From Flavobacteriales bacterium (lineage in GTDB: Bacteria; Bacteroidota; Bacteroidia; Flavobacteriales_D; Sanyastnellaceae): a stretch of DNA of 64,000 bases. Shown piece after piece: positions 51,087 to 61,117 of the stretch. Every line of letters begins with the position of its first letter. The stretch's first letter is position 1. A program made the translations under genes and the position numbers. The notes beneath the pieces are model-generated. The model saw only the letters and a program-made list of their open reading frames with translations, did not search any database and was not told the DNA's origin. The stretch covers positions 24,698-88,697 of the forward strand of contig JAIXWP010000135.1 of NCBI GenBank assembly GCA_027491215.1. The letters are read 5' to 3'.

Positions 51087-52136
51087 ATGGTGACTACTTC
51101 AAGCAAAACATTATTGATTTATACTGGTGGTACCATCGGTATGTTAGAAGATGCAGCCACTGGAAGTTTGATTCCGCTGAATTTTAGCGAACTCGAAAAG
51201 TACATTCCAGAGTTGATGCGCTTTTCAAAATCGATGGATGTTGTGGCCTTTGAAAAGCCCATTGATAGCTCCGATGTAAATATCCAAACGTGGGTATCCA
51301 TTGCAGAGATTATCGAAAAAAATTACGATCAATATTCTGGATTTGTTGTGCTCCATGGCACGGATACCATGGCTTACAGCGCGAGCGCATTAAGTTTCAT
51401 GCTGCAAAATCTCACCAAACCAGTCATCTTTACCGGAAGTCAATTACCTATTGGAAGATTAAGAACAGATGGAAAAGAAAATTTGATCACCGCTATTGAG
51501 ATTGCCGGAGCGCGTCGCAATGGAGAGCCCGTTATTCAAGAGGTTGCTGTACTATTTGAATCAAAATTGCTTCGCGGAAATCGTACGCATAAATACAGCA
51601 CAGAAAATTTTGATGCCTTTGACAGTCCCAATTATGATGAGCTTGCAGAGATCGGTATTCATATCATCTACAGTCATCAGCGATTGCTTCGCAACAATTC
51701 GAAGGAGTTGAAAGTACTTAAAGAGTTCGACAACCGTGTAGGCATACTCAAGCTTTTCCCGGGAATGAGTCCTGCCTTTGTTCAATCCATCTTGACCTCT
51801 CCGCAATTGAAAGCAATTGTTTTTGAAACCTATGGTAGCGGTAACGCTCCGAAGGAAGGCTGGTTGGTAGAGGCGTTGCGCAGCGCTATTGAAAGAGGCT
51901 TGGTTATTCTAAACATCACCCAATGCAGCAAAGGCTTTGTAGAACAGGGTTTGTATGATACATCAGCGGCGCTGCAGCGCATCGGAGTGATTGGCGGGGC
52001 CGATATGACCACAGAAGCCGCCCTTACGAAATTGATGTTTTTGCTAGGTCAGAACTACAGTGGCGACACCTTAAAAGAGAAGCTCACAACTCCAATGGCA
52101 GGTGAGCTCACGACCTTTTCGTCGCTCGGAGTTTAA
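51087..52136 (+). CDS. ansA: Type I L-asparaginase
   Basis: 349 residues. YTGGTIGM with catalytic Thr (T13/T16 region), HGTDTMAYSASALSFML with the second Thr-Asp pair, and TGSQLPIGRLRTDGKENLITAIEIA. Cytoplasmic (no signal peptide), which fits type I. Converts asparagine to aspartate and ammonia. Directly abuts tatD. Confidence 0.93.
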   Translation: MVTTSSKTLLIYTGGTIGMLEDAATGSLIPLNFSELEKYIPELMRFSKSMDVVAFEKPIDSSDVNIQTWVSIAEIIEKNYDQYSGFVVLHGTDTMAYSASALSFMLQNLTKPVIFTGSQLPIGRLRTDGKENLITAIEIAGARRNGEPVIQEVAVLFESKLLRGNRTHKYSTENFDAFDSPNYDELAEIGIHIIYSHQRLLRNNSKELKVLKEFDNRVGILKLFPGMSPAFVQSILTSPQLKAIVFETYGSGNAPKEGWLVEALRSAIERGLVILNITQCSKGFVEQGLYDTSAALQRIGVIGGADMTTEAALTKLMFLLGQNYSGDTLKEKLTTPMAGELTTFSSLGV

Positions 52137-52208
52137 ATCACATGCGAATTTGTAACTTATACCTTCATTAGCGTCTTTCAAGTATCGAAATATTTAGTTC
52201 ATTTTAGT

Positions 52209-52216
52209 TATATTTG
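52209..52216 (+). promoter_or_regulatory. Promoter box of the hybrid kinase gene
   Basis: TATATTTG, 45 nt before the start at 52261. CAAGTATC (52179-52186) and GATACTTG (52240-52247) form an inverted repeat flanking it. Confidence 0.5.
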
Positions 52217-52260
52217 ACCTAAGCCGTCCACGAAACGGTGATACTTGAGATATTTAACTT

Positions 52261-54756
52261 ATGATTTCTATCCACACTTTGAAGCGCACTGCGCTTCACA
52301 TTGTGTTATCACTCTCCATTACCTTCTCCTGCCTCATCTGCCTAGGCCAAGATGATAGTCTTCGCACCCTTATACTTAAAACCAATGACCCTAAAGAAGT
52401 ATTGCGACTTCAAGTAGAGCTAGGAGATCTTTATAAATACAATAACCCCGACTCCGTTCTTGCCATTTCAGAACGAATTATATCGTTGTCAACGCATATT
52501 GGTGACGACTATTACCGCTGTGTCGGTTTGCGATTGAAAGGACATGCATTGTCCGATATTCCTCCATTTGAAAATGCGATGATGGTAATTGAGGAAGCGA
52601 TACAGCTTTCCACCAAAATTGGCAACAAGTTGGAGATGGGAAAAAACTACAACAACCTTGGTCTGATCTATCATCATCTCGGCAATTCGGATAAAGCCCT
52701 TGACCTATTTCTCAAGAGTCTAGCTATCAGACAAGAATTAAACAACCCTAATGAAATTTCGGGCAGTCTGAATAATATAGGTATGGTTTACAATGAACTT
52801 GGTCAGCACCAACAAGCATTGGACTTCTATCTTAAAGCACTTGATTTTCATAAAGGAAAAGCAGAGTCAAAAAGCAAAGCGCAGCTGTACAACAATATTG
52901 CTCTTGTGTATGAAAACCTGAAGCAATTTGATACTGCACTAGATTATTACAATCGTGCGCTTGTGCTTGCCAATCAATTCAATGATAAGTTTGGGCAATC
53001 TCTCATCTTGAGCAATATCGGAGGGATTTATGGACAAACTAATAGACACGACCAATCAATAGAGTACCTGACAAAAGCCATAAAGCTGCAGAAAGAAATC
53101 AATCATACTTGGGGGTTAGCACAATCATATCGAGTGCTATCCAATGTATATGCAGTCGACAAAAAATATGGTTCTGCAGCTGAATATGGGAAAATGAGTA
53201 TTGATCTTGCCTTCGAAATGAATGCAAAGATGTTGATTCAAGAAACTAGTTTTCTTCTATCAGAAATCTATGCTGAAACGGGTAACTACAAAGAAGCTTT
53301 GCGCTATCATCAGATTTATGCCGATTATTCCGACAGCCTTTCAGATGAAGAGACACAAAGTAAATTATTTCGTCTCGAAAGTGAGTTTAAATACAATCAA
53401 CAACTCGACGATTTAAAAGAAGAGCAACGTTCAAAGGAATTATCTCAAGCTCAGCAAATTCAAAGTCAGAAATACTTAAGTAATATATTTATTGGTGCCT
53501 TCTTAATAATGATATTGTTAGCCTTTTTGATGTTTTTAAATAGAAAAAAACTTCAGAAAGCACGTCTAATCGCTGAGGCAGCAAGTCTAGCTAAATCAGA
53601 GTTTGTTACAAACATGAGTCATGAGATTCGTACGCCATTGAATGCAGTAATTGGATTTTCCGACTTGCTCTTGCGCACCAATTTGAAAGATGACCAAATT
53701 CAATATGCAACAACGGTTCATCAATCAGCCCATTCACTGCTCACTATTGTAAATGATATTTTGGATTTTTCTAAAATTGAAAGCGGCAAAATGGAGTTGA
53801 GCATTGTGCGCATCGACCTGCTTGAATTAAAAAACCAACTACATAGTATCATATCCTTTCAAGCTAAAGAGAAAAAGCTTCAACTTCATTATGTCATTGG
53901 GCCCAACATTCCTCGACATATATGGGTGGATGAGATTCGACTTCGACAGATTCTTGTGAATCTAATGAGCAATGCAATCAAATTTACTGAGTCAGGTGGA
54001 GTAACACTGAAGTTGGAAGTATTGAGAAAAATGAATGACGATCGCGCTTGGTTTAGGTTCTCAGTTATCGATACAGGAGTGGGGATCGCAGCAACAAATC
54101 AGAAAAAAATATTCGATGCATTTTCACAAGAAGACGCTGGAACTTCCAGAAAATTCGGCGGAACAGGTCTGGGGCTAACGATTTCAAACAAGTTGTTATC
54201 CTTGATGAATACCAGCTTAAAACTAGAGAGCATTTTAGGTCGAGGAAGCATTTTCTATTTTGACATTCTATTAACCGGTCAATTCAGCACTTTGATCACT
54301 CCAGAAGAATGGCAGTTGACATCAAAAAAGGTAGTGATCGAAACAGAAGAAATCGATCAGACACCTTCGTTAACTTCTGATTTACCAGAACAAAAGATCA
54401 TTATTGCTGAGGATAATCCTGTCAATCTATTACTAGCAAAAACACTCATCAGAGATATTTTCCCTCAAGCGTATTTAATCGTGGCCACCAATGGATATGA
54501 GTGTATTGAGCTTTACAAAAAAGAAAAGCCAGACATGATTTTAATGGACGTACAGATGCCAGAGTTAAATGGATATGATGCTACAAAAGCGATACGAGGA
54601 ATTGAAGCCGGCCGAAGAATTCCAATCATCGCCTTGACAGCAGGAACCATAGAAGGCGAGCGTGAGAAGTGTTTGGAAGCAGGAATGGACGATTATATCT
54701 CTAAGCCAATTATTCGAGCGACATTTATTGAGGCACTGAAAAAATGGTCTGTGTAA
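52261..54756 (+). CDS. TPR-containing hybrid sensor histidine kinase
   Basis: 831 residues. N-terminal signal (LHIVLSLSITFSCLICLG), six or more TPR units about 60-370 (NYNNLGLIYHHLGNSDKALD, SLNNIGMVYNELGQHQQALD and others), membrane helix about 405-426, HisKA with H454 in TNMSHEIRTPLNA, N box VNLMSNAIKFTE, DTGVGIA, GTGLGLTIS, and a C-terminal receiver about 712-828 with D in MDVQMPELNGYD and K in YISKP. The TPR part faces the periplasm. No HTH output domain, so it likely signals through another protein. Confidence 0.93.
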   Translation: MISIHTLKRTALHIVLSLSITFSCLICLGQDDSLRTLILKTNDPKEVLRLQVELGDLYKYNNPDSVLAISERIISLSTHIGDDYYRCVGLRLKGHALSDIPPFENAMMVIEEAIQLSTKIGNKLEMGKNYNNLGLIYHHLGNSDKALDLFLKSLAIRQELNNPNEISGSLNNIGMVYNELGQHQQALDFYLKALDFHKGKAESKSKAQLYNNIALVYENLKQFDTALDYYNRALVLANQFNDKFGQSLILSNIGGIYGQTNRHDQSIEYLTKAIKLQKEINHTWGLAQSYRVLSNVYAVDKKYGSAAEYGKMSIDLAFEMNAKMLIQETSFLLSEIYAETGNYKEALRYHQIYADYSDSLSDEETQSKLFRLESEFKYNQQLDDLKEEQRSKELSQAQQIQSQKYLSNIFIGAFLIMILLAFLMFLNRKKLQKARLIAEAASLAKSEFVTNMSHEIRTPLNAVIGFSDLLLRTNLKDDQIQYATTVHQSAHSLLTIVNDILDFSKIESGKMELSIVRIDLLELKNQLHSIISFQAKEKKLQLHYVIGPNIPRHIWVDEIRLRQILVNLMSNAIKFTESGGVTLKLEVLRKMNDDRAWFRFSVIDTGVGIAATNQKKIFDAFSQEDAGTSRKFGGTGLGLTISNKLLSLMNTSLKLESILGRGSIFYFDILLTGQFSTLITPEEWQLTSKKVVIETEEIDQTPSLTSDLPEQKIIIAEDNPVNLLLAKTLIRDIFPQAYLIVATNGYECIELYKKEKPDMILMDVQMPELNGYDATKAIRGIEAGRRIPIIALTAGTIEGEREKCLEAGMDDYISKPIIRATFIEALKKWSV

Positions 54757-54858
54757 TATGCTCAACCTCAGATTTCAAAGAATTTAATTATCATTTTTTT
54801 TGAAAAAGATTTAATTATCAGAGCTTATACCCTAGTTTTACGGTCAAACTAGACTGTA

Positions 54859-56499
54859 ATGTATTTTTTAAATCAGCTTTTTACCCTGCTGACTCTTTTT
54901 GTATTTTTTACAAAAAGCAATGCTCAAACTGCCTATTTCGACAAGTACGGAAAGGCTACAGAAGAGTCATCTGCTTATTACAAAAGAGAACTAGTCAATC
55001 CTCCTTCCACCTATCGCAGCACTTATATCAGCAATAATGCTATCTATTTTGAGGGAAACATCATTTCTGCCTCAACAACCGATGAAACAGAAAATGTGTT
55101 TGCTGGTCTTTGCAAGTGGTATTATAAGAGTGGCTCCATTAAGCAAGAGACCAACTACTCCACTTCGGGAGAGCTCGATGGAATAAGTAAAGAATATTAT
55201 GAGTCCGGAAAATTATTAAAAGAAATAAATTATATCAATGGAGCACCAGAGAATAATTTTTATACGGAATTTGATATTGACGGCAATGCTGTAAAAGTCT
55301 TTTTCGAAGGGTTTGAGAACAACTCAAATGATTGGGATCTATACTCAAGCAATGAATCTGAGGCAAGTATTAAGAATGGTGAGATGCGCTTGAAATCATT
55401 AACCGAAAAAGGAACATCTAGATATATCAATGTCGAATCTGATCTATCCGATTTCTCCATCGAGACCAATATCAGACTCGTTAAAAATAATAAAGGCGCA
55501 TACGCAATTACGGGGCTAATATTTGGATTCAAAGACTGGGATAATTATTGGTATTTTACTATTACCAACGAACGTTTTTCGGTAGGGCAAATATTTGAGG
55601 GCATTAGAAATATTAAAGTAAATAATGATTACTCCAGCGATGTAAGTTTAACTGAAGAGAATAAACTCAAGATCATTACCAACGGCAATCGATTGTTGTT
55701 TTCAATCAACGGCACAGTGCAATATGCATTAAATCAACCATCTTTTGCTGGCAGAAATGTTGGATATGTCTTATACGGCAAGCAAGTTGAAGCAGTTTAC
55801 ACTGAATTAATCATCAAAGAATTCAGCAGCGGTATTGGTTCTAAAAGTAGTCCTTCTGGTTCTTCAAATGTAAAAAGCACAGGAACAGGAGTTATTGTTG
55901 GCAAAGAAGGATTTATTACCACGAACTATCACGTCATTGAAAACAATTCTTCCATAGAAGTAGATATTTCCCAGGATGGAATTACTAAAACGTACAAAGC
56001 AAAAGTTGTGACAGTTGATAAGGCAAATGACCTAGCCATCATTAAAATTGAAGACACCAGTTTTTCTCCTCTTACAGAAATACCTTACGCAGTAAAGACC
56101 ACAAACGCTATAGAGGTTGGGGCAACAGCTTATACCATTGGATATCCCTTAGCCTTAAGTGGTATGGGAACCGAAGTGAAGTTTACAGATGGAAAAATAA
56201 GTGCAAAGACAGGGTATGACGGCGCATTAAACTCATTTCAAACGAGCATTCCCGTTCAGCCAGGCAACAGCGGCGGTCCTATCTTTAATAAAAACGGCGA
56301 ATTGATTGGAATAATCAATGCTAAAATCAGCAATGCAGATAATGTTAGCTATGGCATTAAAGCCAATAACCTCGTTTCCTTAATCGAAACGGTAGAAGGC
56401 ATTATGACACCTAGTAACGCAGGATTGCTTCAATCCAAATCACTTGAAGAGCAGATAAAAGTGCTTTCGAACTATGTCGTACTTATAAAGATTAGATAA
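54859..56499 (+). CDS. Secreted trypsin-like protease with MORN-like and lectin-like N-terminal parts
   Basis: 546 residues. Signal peptide to about 23 (TKSNAQ). About 60-140 has MORN-variant repeats (GLCKWYYKSGSIKQETNY, GISKEYYESGKLLKEINY); about 150-320 is a LamG-like beta domain (FFEGFENNSNDWDLYSS ... INGTVQY); about 335-520 is a Do/trypsin-like domain with triad H358 (NYHVIE), D391 (NDLAIIK), S471 (PGNSGGP). No PDZ domain. First gene of a row of three closely spaced genes. Confidence 0.88.
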   Translation: MYFLNQLFTLLTLFVFFTKSNAQTAYFDKYGKATEESSAYYKRELVNPPSTYRSTYISNNAIYFEGNIISASTTDETENVFAGLCKWYYKSGSIKQETNYSTSGELDGISKEYYESGKLLKEINYINGAPENNFYTEFDIDGNAVKVFFEGFENNSNDWDLYSSNESEASIKNGEMRLKSLTEKGTSRYINVESDLSDFSIETNIRLVKNNKGAYAITGLIFGFKDWDNYWYFTITNERFSVGQIFEGIRNIKVNNDYSSDVSLTEENKLKIITNGNRLLFSINGTVQYALNQPSFAGRNVGYVLYGKQVEAVYTELIIKEFSSGIGSKSSPSGSSNVKSTGTGVIVGKEGFITTNYHVIENNSSIEVDISQDGITKTYKAKVVTVDKANDLAIIKIEDTSFSPLTEIPYAVKTTNAIEVGATAYTIGYPLALSGMGTEVKFTDGKISAKTGYDGALNSFQTSIPVQPGNSGGPIFNKNGELIGIINAKISNADNVSYGIKANNLVSLIETVEGIMTPSNAGLLQSKSLEEQIKVLSNYVVLIKIR

Positions 56500-56501
56500 T
56501 C

Positions 56502-57323
56502 ATGAAAGCATTTTCATTCTTGTTTGTATTTCTATTTTTATCCAACAGTATTTCCTTTGCTCAATCCGCGAATGAGCTCGACCAAAAATATCGCCCAAAA
56601 GAAGGTAGCTCGAAAGAACTTTCAGCAGAGAGCAATGAAACTCCAAGAGCGAATGGCATCATCAAAAACGCTCTTTACTTCGAACCACTGCTTCTCTCGA
56701 GAGGAAATGTTGCACTAACATATGAAAGAGAAATTTCTAAGATTGGAATTTCATTAGTAGGTACCTTGGGATATAATATTTTCCCCGACTACGTAACGCT
56801 TTCCACCCTGAAAGAAGACATGTTTCTTGGCGGAACGTATTCAAGCAACCCATCAACACTCACGTCAGCTGACTACTTTTCGAAGGCAAGTCAAGATGGA
56901 GGAGGATTGTTCTTTCAAGGATCGGCTCGTATATTTTTAAGAGAATACTTTGGAGACTTAGACGGCAGCGGATTGGAATTGATTTACAGAAGATCCAGTC
57001 AAAACTTTATAATTCCGGGTAATGATGCGAATACACAACAAGACTTTATTACTTATCCCAAACCACAAATTGACCCAGTCACCTACACCTCATTTGTAAT
57101 TGCATTTCGCTCGCAAACTGTTGGCACTGGTCGTCGACCTTTCATTCATGGAATTACCTATGGAATTGGCATCAGACAAGTCAAATTTCCATCCTACATT
57201 TATACGGATACGACAGATCAATTCGGAAACTATATACAAAGCGTTAATCGATCTTCAGATAAATTTGAAACAACTCAAGGATTCACATTAATGTTTAATT
57301 ATAGCCTTGGCTTCGGCTGGTAA
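56502..57323 (+). CDS. Putative outer-membrane beta-barrel protein, function unknown
   Basis: 273 residues. Signal peptide (AFSFLFVFLFLSNSISFAQ). Alternating strands such as YFEPLLLSRGNVALTYERE, GISLVGTLGYNIF, and the C-terminal TQGFTLMFNYSLGFGW ending in aromatic Trp fit a small outer-membrane barrel. Starts three bases after the protease stop. I do not recognise the family. Confidence 0.7.
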   Translation: MKAFSFLFVFLFLSNSISFAQSANELDQKYRPKEGSSKELSAESNETPRANGIIKNALYFEPLLLSRGNVALTYEREISKIGISLVGTLGYNIFPDYVTLSTLKEDMFLGGTYSSNPSTLTSADYFSKASQDGGGLFFQGSARIFLREYFGDLDGSGLELIYRRSSQNFIIPGNDANTQQDFITYPKPQIDPVTYTSFVIAFRSQTVGTGRRPFIHGITYGIGIRQVKFPSYIYTDTTDQFGNYIQSVNRSSDKFETTQGFTLMFNYSLGFGW

Positions 57324-57340
57324 ATTCTCTACACAATCAT

Positions 57341-59068
57341 ATGAAAAACAAGCTCGTTCTAACAATTGCACTAGTCGTTTCGATTTTGAAACTGGCTGCA
57401 CAGGACGCCTCTATTAAATGGGGTAACTCCATCACCTATCATCATAAAACGAATGGTTTCTTTGACGAAGTCATTGGCGACAATGCTGATTATGTCTATA
57501 CCCTATTTGATGACGGAAATCAATTGAATGTCAAAAATGTCAAAATCGTTTCGTATTCGAAATCGAACGCAAATAAAAAAGGTGAATACATCCTTAAAGG
57601 TTTTGGCAAACAAAGTCCAAAAGAAATTGTAAATGCTCACATAGAAAATGTGGTAGTTTTCGAAGATGTGATCTATGTTTTCTGGCGAACATTGGACTCA
57701 AAAGTTGCATCATATTATGTTCAAAGTGTCACTTCTGACTTGAAAGAAAAAGGCAAGCTTAAAAAGATTTATGAAGTGAATGCTGATATTAGAAAATCAG
57801 GTGAATCACTTGCATTCATTATCGCTAACCCAGATGCAAATTCAAGAGTTATCATTGGAAACGAAGTAAAAGGTCCAAATGATTCCTTTAATGTTAAATA
57901 CAAAATTCTTGAAAAAGATCTTACTTTTTCAGATCAAAATGAGATCACGCTTCCATTGGAATGGAATTCTAAGTCGAGAGATTTTGGGTTAAAATCAAGC
58001 TATACTTTTACAGACTCTGGAATGCTCTTTATCAGCAACGGAACAAAAGAAGAAATTGCAGGAGGCACGGCTAGACGCCCGAAATACAGATACTTCAATA
58101 CCTATACTATCGTTAATTTGACTACAGGAGATGCAAAGTCATTCCCCTTTAAGTTTGAAGGTAAAAGATTAACAGGAATTCGATACAGAACATTTAGAAA
58201 CAATGGTATGCTCGAAGGCTTCTACTCTGATCAAGAAGGAGATGACGATAAGAGCAAGAGAATTGATGGAATCTTCCACGCGGATATCAACTTTGAAAAA
58301 GGAATAATTGAAGAACCAGTCTTCAATAAATTTGATCAAGACTTCCTTGATGCACTTTATCCTAAAAAGGGCAACACAGAAGATATGTCTAAGCGTAAGC
58401 AGAAAAAAGAAGAACAAAAATTAGACAACGAACTAGATGAAATGGTTATAGAACAGATCATTGACGATAATGGTAATCCAATTCTAGTATGTTCGCAAAT
58501 GAACAATTACACTGTAACCACTTGTGATGGAAAAGGAAATTGTACTACAAGTTATTATTGCAGTAAATCAAACATCATCACTTTCAAATTAGATAATGAG
58601 AATAAGATTGATTGGTGGACTATAACAGCCCGTAGCTATACCTATTCAGGTTGGAATGTATATGATGTAGGAGTTTCGCCATTAAAAGAAGGCAAGTACA
58701 TGATTACATATGCTTCTGCCCTTAACAAAGACGAACTTGACAACTCAAGTAAGGTTAAAAAAAATGAGGTGAAATCGAAGGACGAAAGAAGAGAGTTGAT
58801 GGAATATTCTGTTCTTGATGTAAAAGCTGGAAGAGTAGAAAAAAAGAAAATGCAGATCAACGCTCCTAACACTCCAACCGAAAAACTGAAGACGGTTAAT
58901 CCAACAGACTTCTATCTAATGGATGGAAAAGTATTTGTGTTTTCGAATAACAAGGTAAAGAAGCCAGGCGTAATGTGCCTTGCGTACCTCACGTTCTGTA
59001 TTATCAGTCCATTCAAAGGTTCTGGTTACAAAGGAGAAGGAACGATGGGTATCTTAGAATCAGAATAG
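57341..59068 (+). CDS. Secreted protein, function unknown
   Basis: 575 residues with signal peptide (LVLTIALVVSILKLAAQ). Long beta-rich chain that could be a propeller (DNADYVYTLFDDGNQLNVKN, VVFEDVIYVFWRTL, and similar strands). About 390-410 has CDGKGNCTTSYYCSK. About 340-375 is Lys/Glu-rich. Near the C-terminus a short hydrophobic segment (VMCLAYLTFCIISPF). No homology recognised. Third gene of the protease row; ends nine bases inside the converging gene. Confidence 0.7.
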   Translation: MKNKLVLTIALVVSILKLAAQDASIKWGNSITYHHKTNGFFDEVIGDNADYVYTLFDDGNQLNVKNVKIVSYSKSNANKKGEYILKGFGKQSPKEIVNAHIENVVVFEDVIYVFWRTLDSKVASYYVQSVTSDLKEKGKLKKIYEVNADIRKSGESLAFIIANPDANSRVIIGNEVKGPNDSFNVKYKILEKDLTFSDQNEITLPLEWNSKSRDFGLKSSYTFTDSGMLFISNGTKEEIAGGTARRPKYRYFNTYTIVNLTTGDAKSFPFKFEGKRLTGIRYRTFRNNGMLEGFYSDQEGDDDKSKRIDGIFHADINFEKGIIEEPVFNKFDQDFLDALYPKKGNTEDMSKRKQKKEEQKLDNELDEMVIEQIIDDNGNPILVCSQMNNYTVTTCDGKGNCTTSYYCSKSNIITFKLDNENKIDWWTITARSYTYSGWNVYDVGVSPLKEGKYMITYASALNKDELDNSSKVKKNEVKSKDERRELMEYSVLDVKAGRVEKKKMQINAPNTPTEKLKTVNPTDFYLMDGKVFVFSNNKVKKPGVMCLAYLTFCIISPFKGSGYKGEGTMGILESE

Positions 59069-59881
59069 GATTTTTAGAGGATATTTATTCAAATGATTTT
59101 TTAGAACGAGCTCGCAATTATTGCTGAGCTCGTTTCTTTTTTTAAGCTGTCTCTTCTCGGTAATTTTCTTAGTCAATTCAATATTTCCAAGATAAATTTT
59201 TGGAAACCATGTAACCGTCCAAAGTCCTGCGTTTAAATAAAGCTTGGCAACCGATAGCTCATACAGTCCATAGATCGCCGCACCATTCAAAATAAGGCTC
59301 CCTATGCCCTTTCCTACTTTTCCCTGAGCAATACTTCCGCTTCCTGGAATGACCGCACTCATGACCTTATAAATGGGCTTCTCTTGGATTTTAAAGTTGA
59401 CTACCTCACATAAGCAATCAACCTGTTTTAACTCAGGAAAAAGAACATTAACGCCAACCATAGCACTGTCAAGTTCTTCCGCGCTATACTTGGACGCAAT
59501 TATCAGATATAAAAGCCACTCCTCTTCGCTTCTCAACTCGCCAACTAAATTCTTGTATTTATTGACCTCACTCCAGGCTAATAAATATTCATGTTGACTG
59601 AATGCAATCAATGATTTATTCCATCTAAATTTTTTCAGTTCAGCGGTATCCTTAAAATTTTCAACATTATAGGAGCGCATAGATTGCAGTGTAGAGGCCT
59701 CGTTGGGTCTTTCATTTATAAGCAGCTTTAACTTTTCCCAATGCAAAGAATCCTTCTCTGCTTGTGAAGATGCACGAAACCACTGCCACTCCAGTTGAAG
59801 CAGCAGACTATCACTATTTTGAGCGTTAGAAGTATCAACGCTCAAAACAAGTGCAGCTATCACTATAGTAATTCGCAGCAT
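59060..59881 (-). CDS. Membrane protein with PGxG motif (DUF5683-like), function unknown
   Basis: 273 residues from ATG 59879-59881, with signal-like N-terminus (LRITIVIAALVLSVDTSNAQ). Helical middle part about 25-180; C-terminal AVIPGSGSIAQGKVGKGIGSLILNGAAIYGLYEL resembles the P-G-x-G-x4-G-x4-G membrane motif of DUF5683-type proteins. Overlaps the similar gene upstream by 47 nt. Confidence 0.65.
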   Translation of the reverse strand: MLRITIVIAALVLSVDTSNAQNSDSLLLQLEWQWFRASSQAEKDSLHWEKLKLLINERPNEASTLQSMRSYNVENFKDTAELKKFRWNKSLIAFSQHEYLLAWSEVNKYKNLVGELRSEEEWLLYLIIASKYSAEELDSAMVGVNVLFPELKQVDCLCEVVNFKIQEKPIYKVMSAVIPGSGSIAQGKVGKGIGSLILNGAAIYGLYELSVAKLYLNAGLWTVTWFPKIYLGNIELTKKITEKRQLKKRNELSNNCELVLKNHLNKYPLKILF

Positions 59882-60620
59882 CAATGTAAAACTGTTCTTC
59901 TTTTTCTTGATAAATGATTGCAATATCTCTCGCAGCACCGACCGCCTCTCCAATGTAGAACACCTGAAATCCAACAAACATGACGATCGTGTATGGATTT
60001 AAAACACCTAATACGATAGCGCTTTCCGCTACCTGAAGTCCTAACGTGGCGGGCATAACAAAAGCGGTCTTGGATAACGCCTCTCGACCTGCATAGGCCC
60101 TGCCCCACCCTGGAGCAATCAGACTACGAAAAAATGCAGTTGACTTCTTTTTCGAAGCCTGCTCTTTCAATTCATTGACATTTGCAAGGAGCCACTCTTC
60201 TGGCTGTTCCCACATTACGCTCAATGCGGCATAAGCAAAGAAACACTTACGCAAAGCGAGATGTACCTCCGACACCTCCTTCCAATCTGATGCCACAAAC
60301 CAACGAGTGCGAATATCAGGATTTGCAATCGCACGCACAGCAATGCAATTCTGCAAGCATGTATCTTGAAGCGCCACCGCACCGCCGTTTTCATAATAAT
60401 GAATGCAAGAGTCCATTTCATTTTTTAGAAAAAAAGAAATGGACTTTAAATAGCTAGTAGTGTCCTGGGAAGTATCGAGCTGTTGGATATAGGTATCCAA
60501 TTGACTCGTTAAGCCTTCTTTTCTCAAATGCGATATAAATGCGGAATCATATGGTAGTTGTGCCCAAAGGGAAAAGCCATTTACCCAACAAAACAGTGAA
60601 AGAATAATGACCCTAATCAT
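59835..60620 (-). CDS. Membrane protein with PGxG motif, paralogue of the neighbour
   Basis: 261 residues with signal peptide (IRVIILSLFCWVNGFSLWAQ). Cys-containing helical middle (CIHYYENGG ... LQDTCLQNCIAVRAI). The C-terminal SLIAPGWGRAYAGREALSKTAFVMPATLGLQ and a second helix repeat the plan of the gene at 59060-59881, so the two are probably paralogues. Overlaps yidD-like gene by 8 nt. Confidence 0.7.
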   Translation of the reverse strand: MIRVIILSLFCWVNGFSLWAQLPYDSAFISHLRKEGLTSQLDTYIQQLDTSQDTTSYLKSISFFLKNEMDSCIHYYENGGAVALQDTCLQNCIAVRAIANPDIRTRWFVASDWKEVSEVHLALRKCFFAYAALSVMWEQPEEWLLANVNELKEQASKKKSTAFFRSLIAPGWGRAYAGREALSKTAFVMPATLGLQVAESAIVLGVLNPYTIVMFVGFQVFYIGEAVGAARDIAIIYQEKEEQFYIDAANYYSDSCTCFER

Positions 60621-61059
60621 ACTTGCTTTTAACGCGTCCAGTTTCCGGATGAATCATATGTGGCGGAGTATCTTCAACGCAACTCTCATTGCAAGACATC
60701 AAGCGGTATGCTCCAAAATATATCCCTTTCGCCAGACCATGCTTTTCAATCATCTTTTTTGCGAAAGATGAGCAAGTCAATTCGTAAGCACAATTACCCG
60801 TGAGTTGCTCTGAAATCACTCTTTGATAAACAAACATCAACCCGCCTGATATATAAACGAGTGGATTAATTTTTTGAGAAAAACTCAATTCCTTTGTTTT
60901 CAAAAACGCACGCTTAGCGGGCTCTTTATATTCATAAATTGAAAATGCATTATTTAGAAACGCCGTATGGAAGGTGCTGTCCGATTGCCCCAACCCCACG
61001 TGTGATGCCAGTATCAATAGACCAAGAAATAGCACTACAAATGACCATCTCAATTTCAT
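60613..61059 (-). CDS. YidD-like protein (divergent)
   Basis: 148 residues with signal peptide (FVVLFLGLLILASHVGLGQ). VYQRVISEQLTGNCAYELTCSSFAKKMIEKHGLAKGIYFGAYRLMSCN follows YidD (YQ-x-IS, C-x5-C-S, HG-x2-KG, R-L-x-x-C). In canonical YidD the cysteine is followed by RFxPTCSxY; here it is CAYELTCSSF. First gene of a three-gene unit with two PGxG membrane proteins; a role in membrane protein insertion is conjecture. Confidence 0.78.
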   Translation of the reverse strand: MKLRWSFVVLFLGLLILASHVGLGQSDSTFHTAFLNNAFSIYEYKEPAKRAFLKTKELSFSQKINPLVYISGGLMFVYQRVISEQLTGNCAYELTCSSFAKKMIEKHGLAKGIYFGAYRLMSCNESCVEDTPPHMIHPETGRVKSKYD

Positions 61060-61117
61060 AGGCGCAATTTACTCATTATGATTTAAATGAATTTACTTTG
61101 CATCAATAGAAAGTAAA

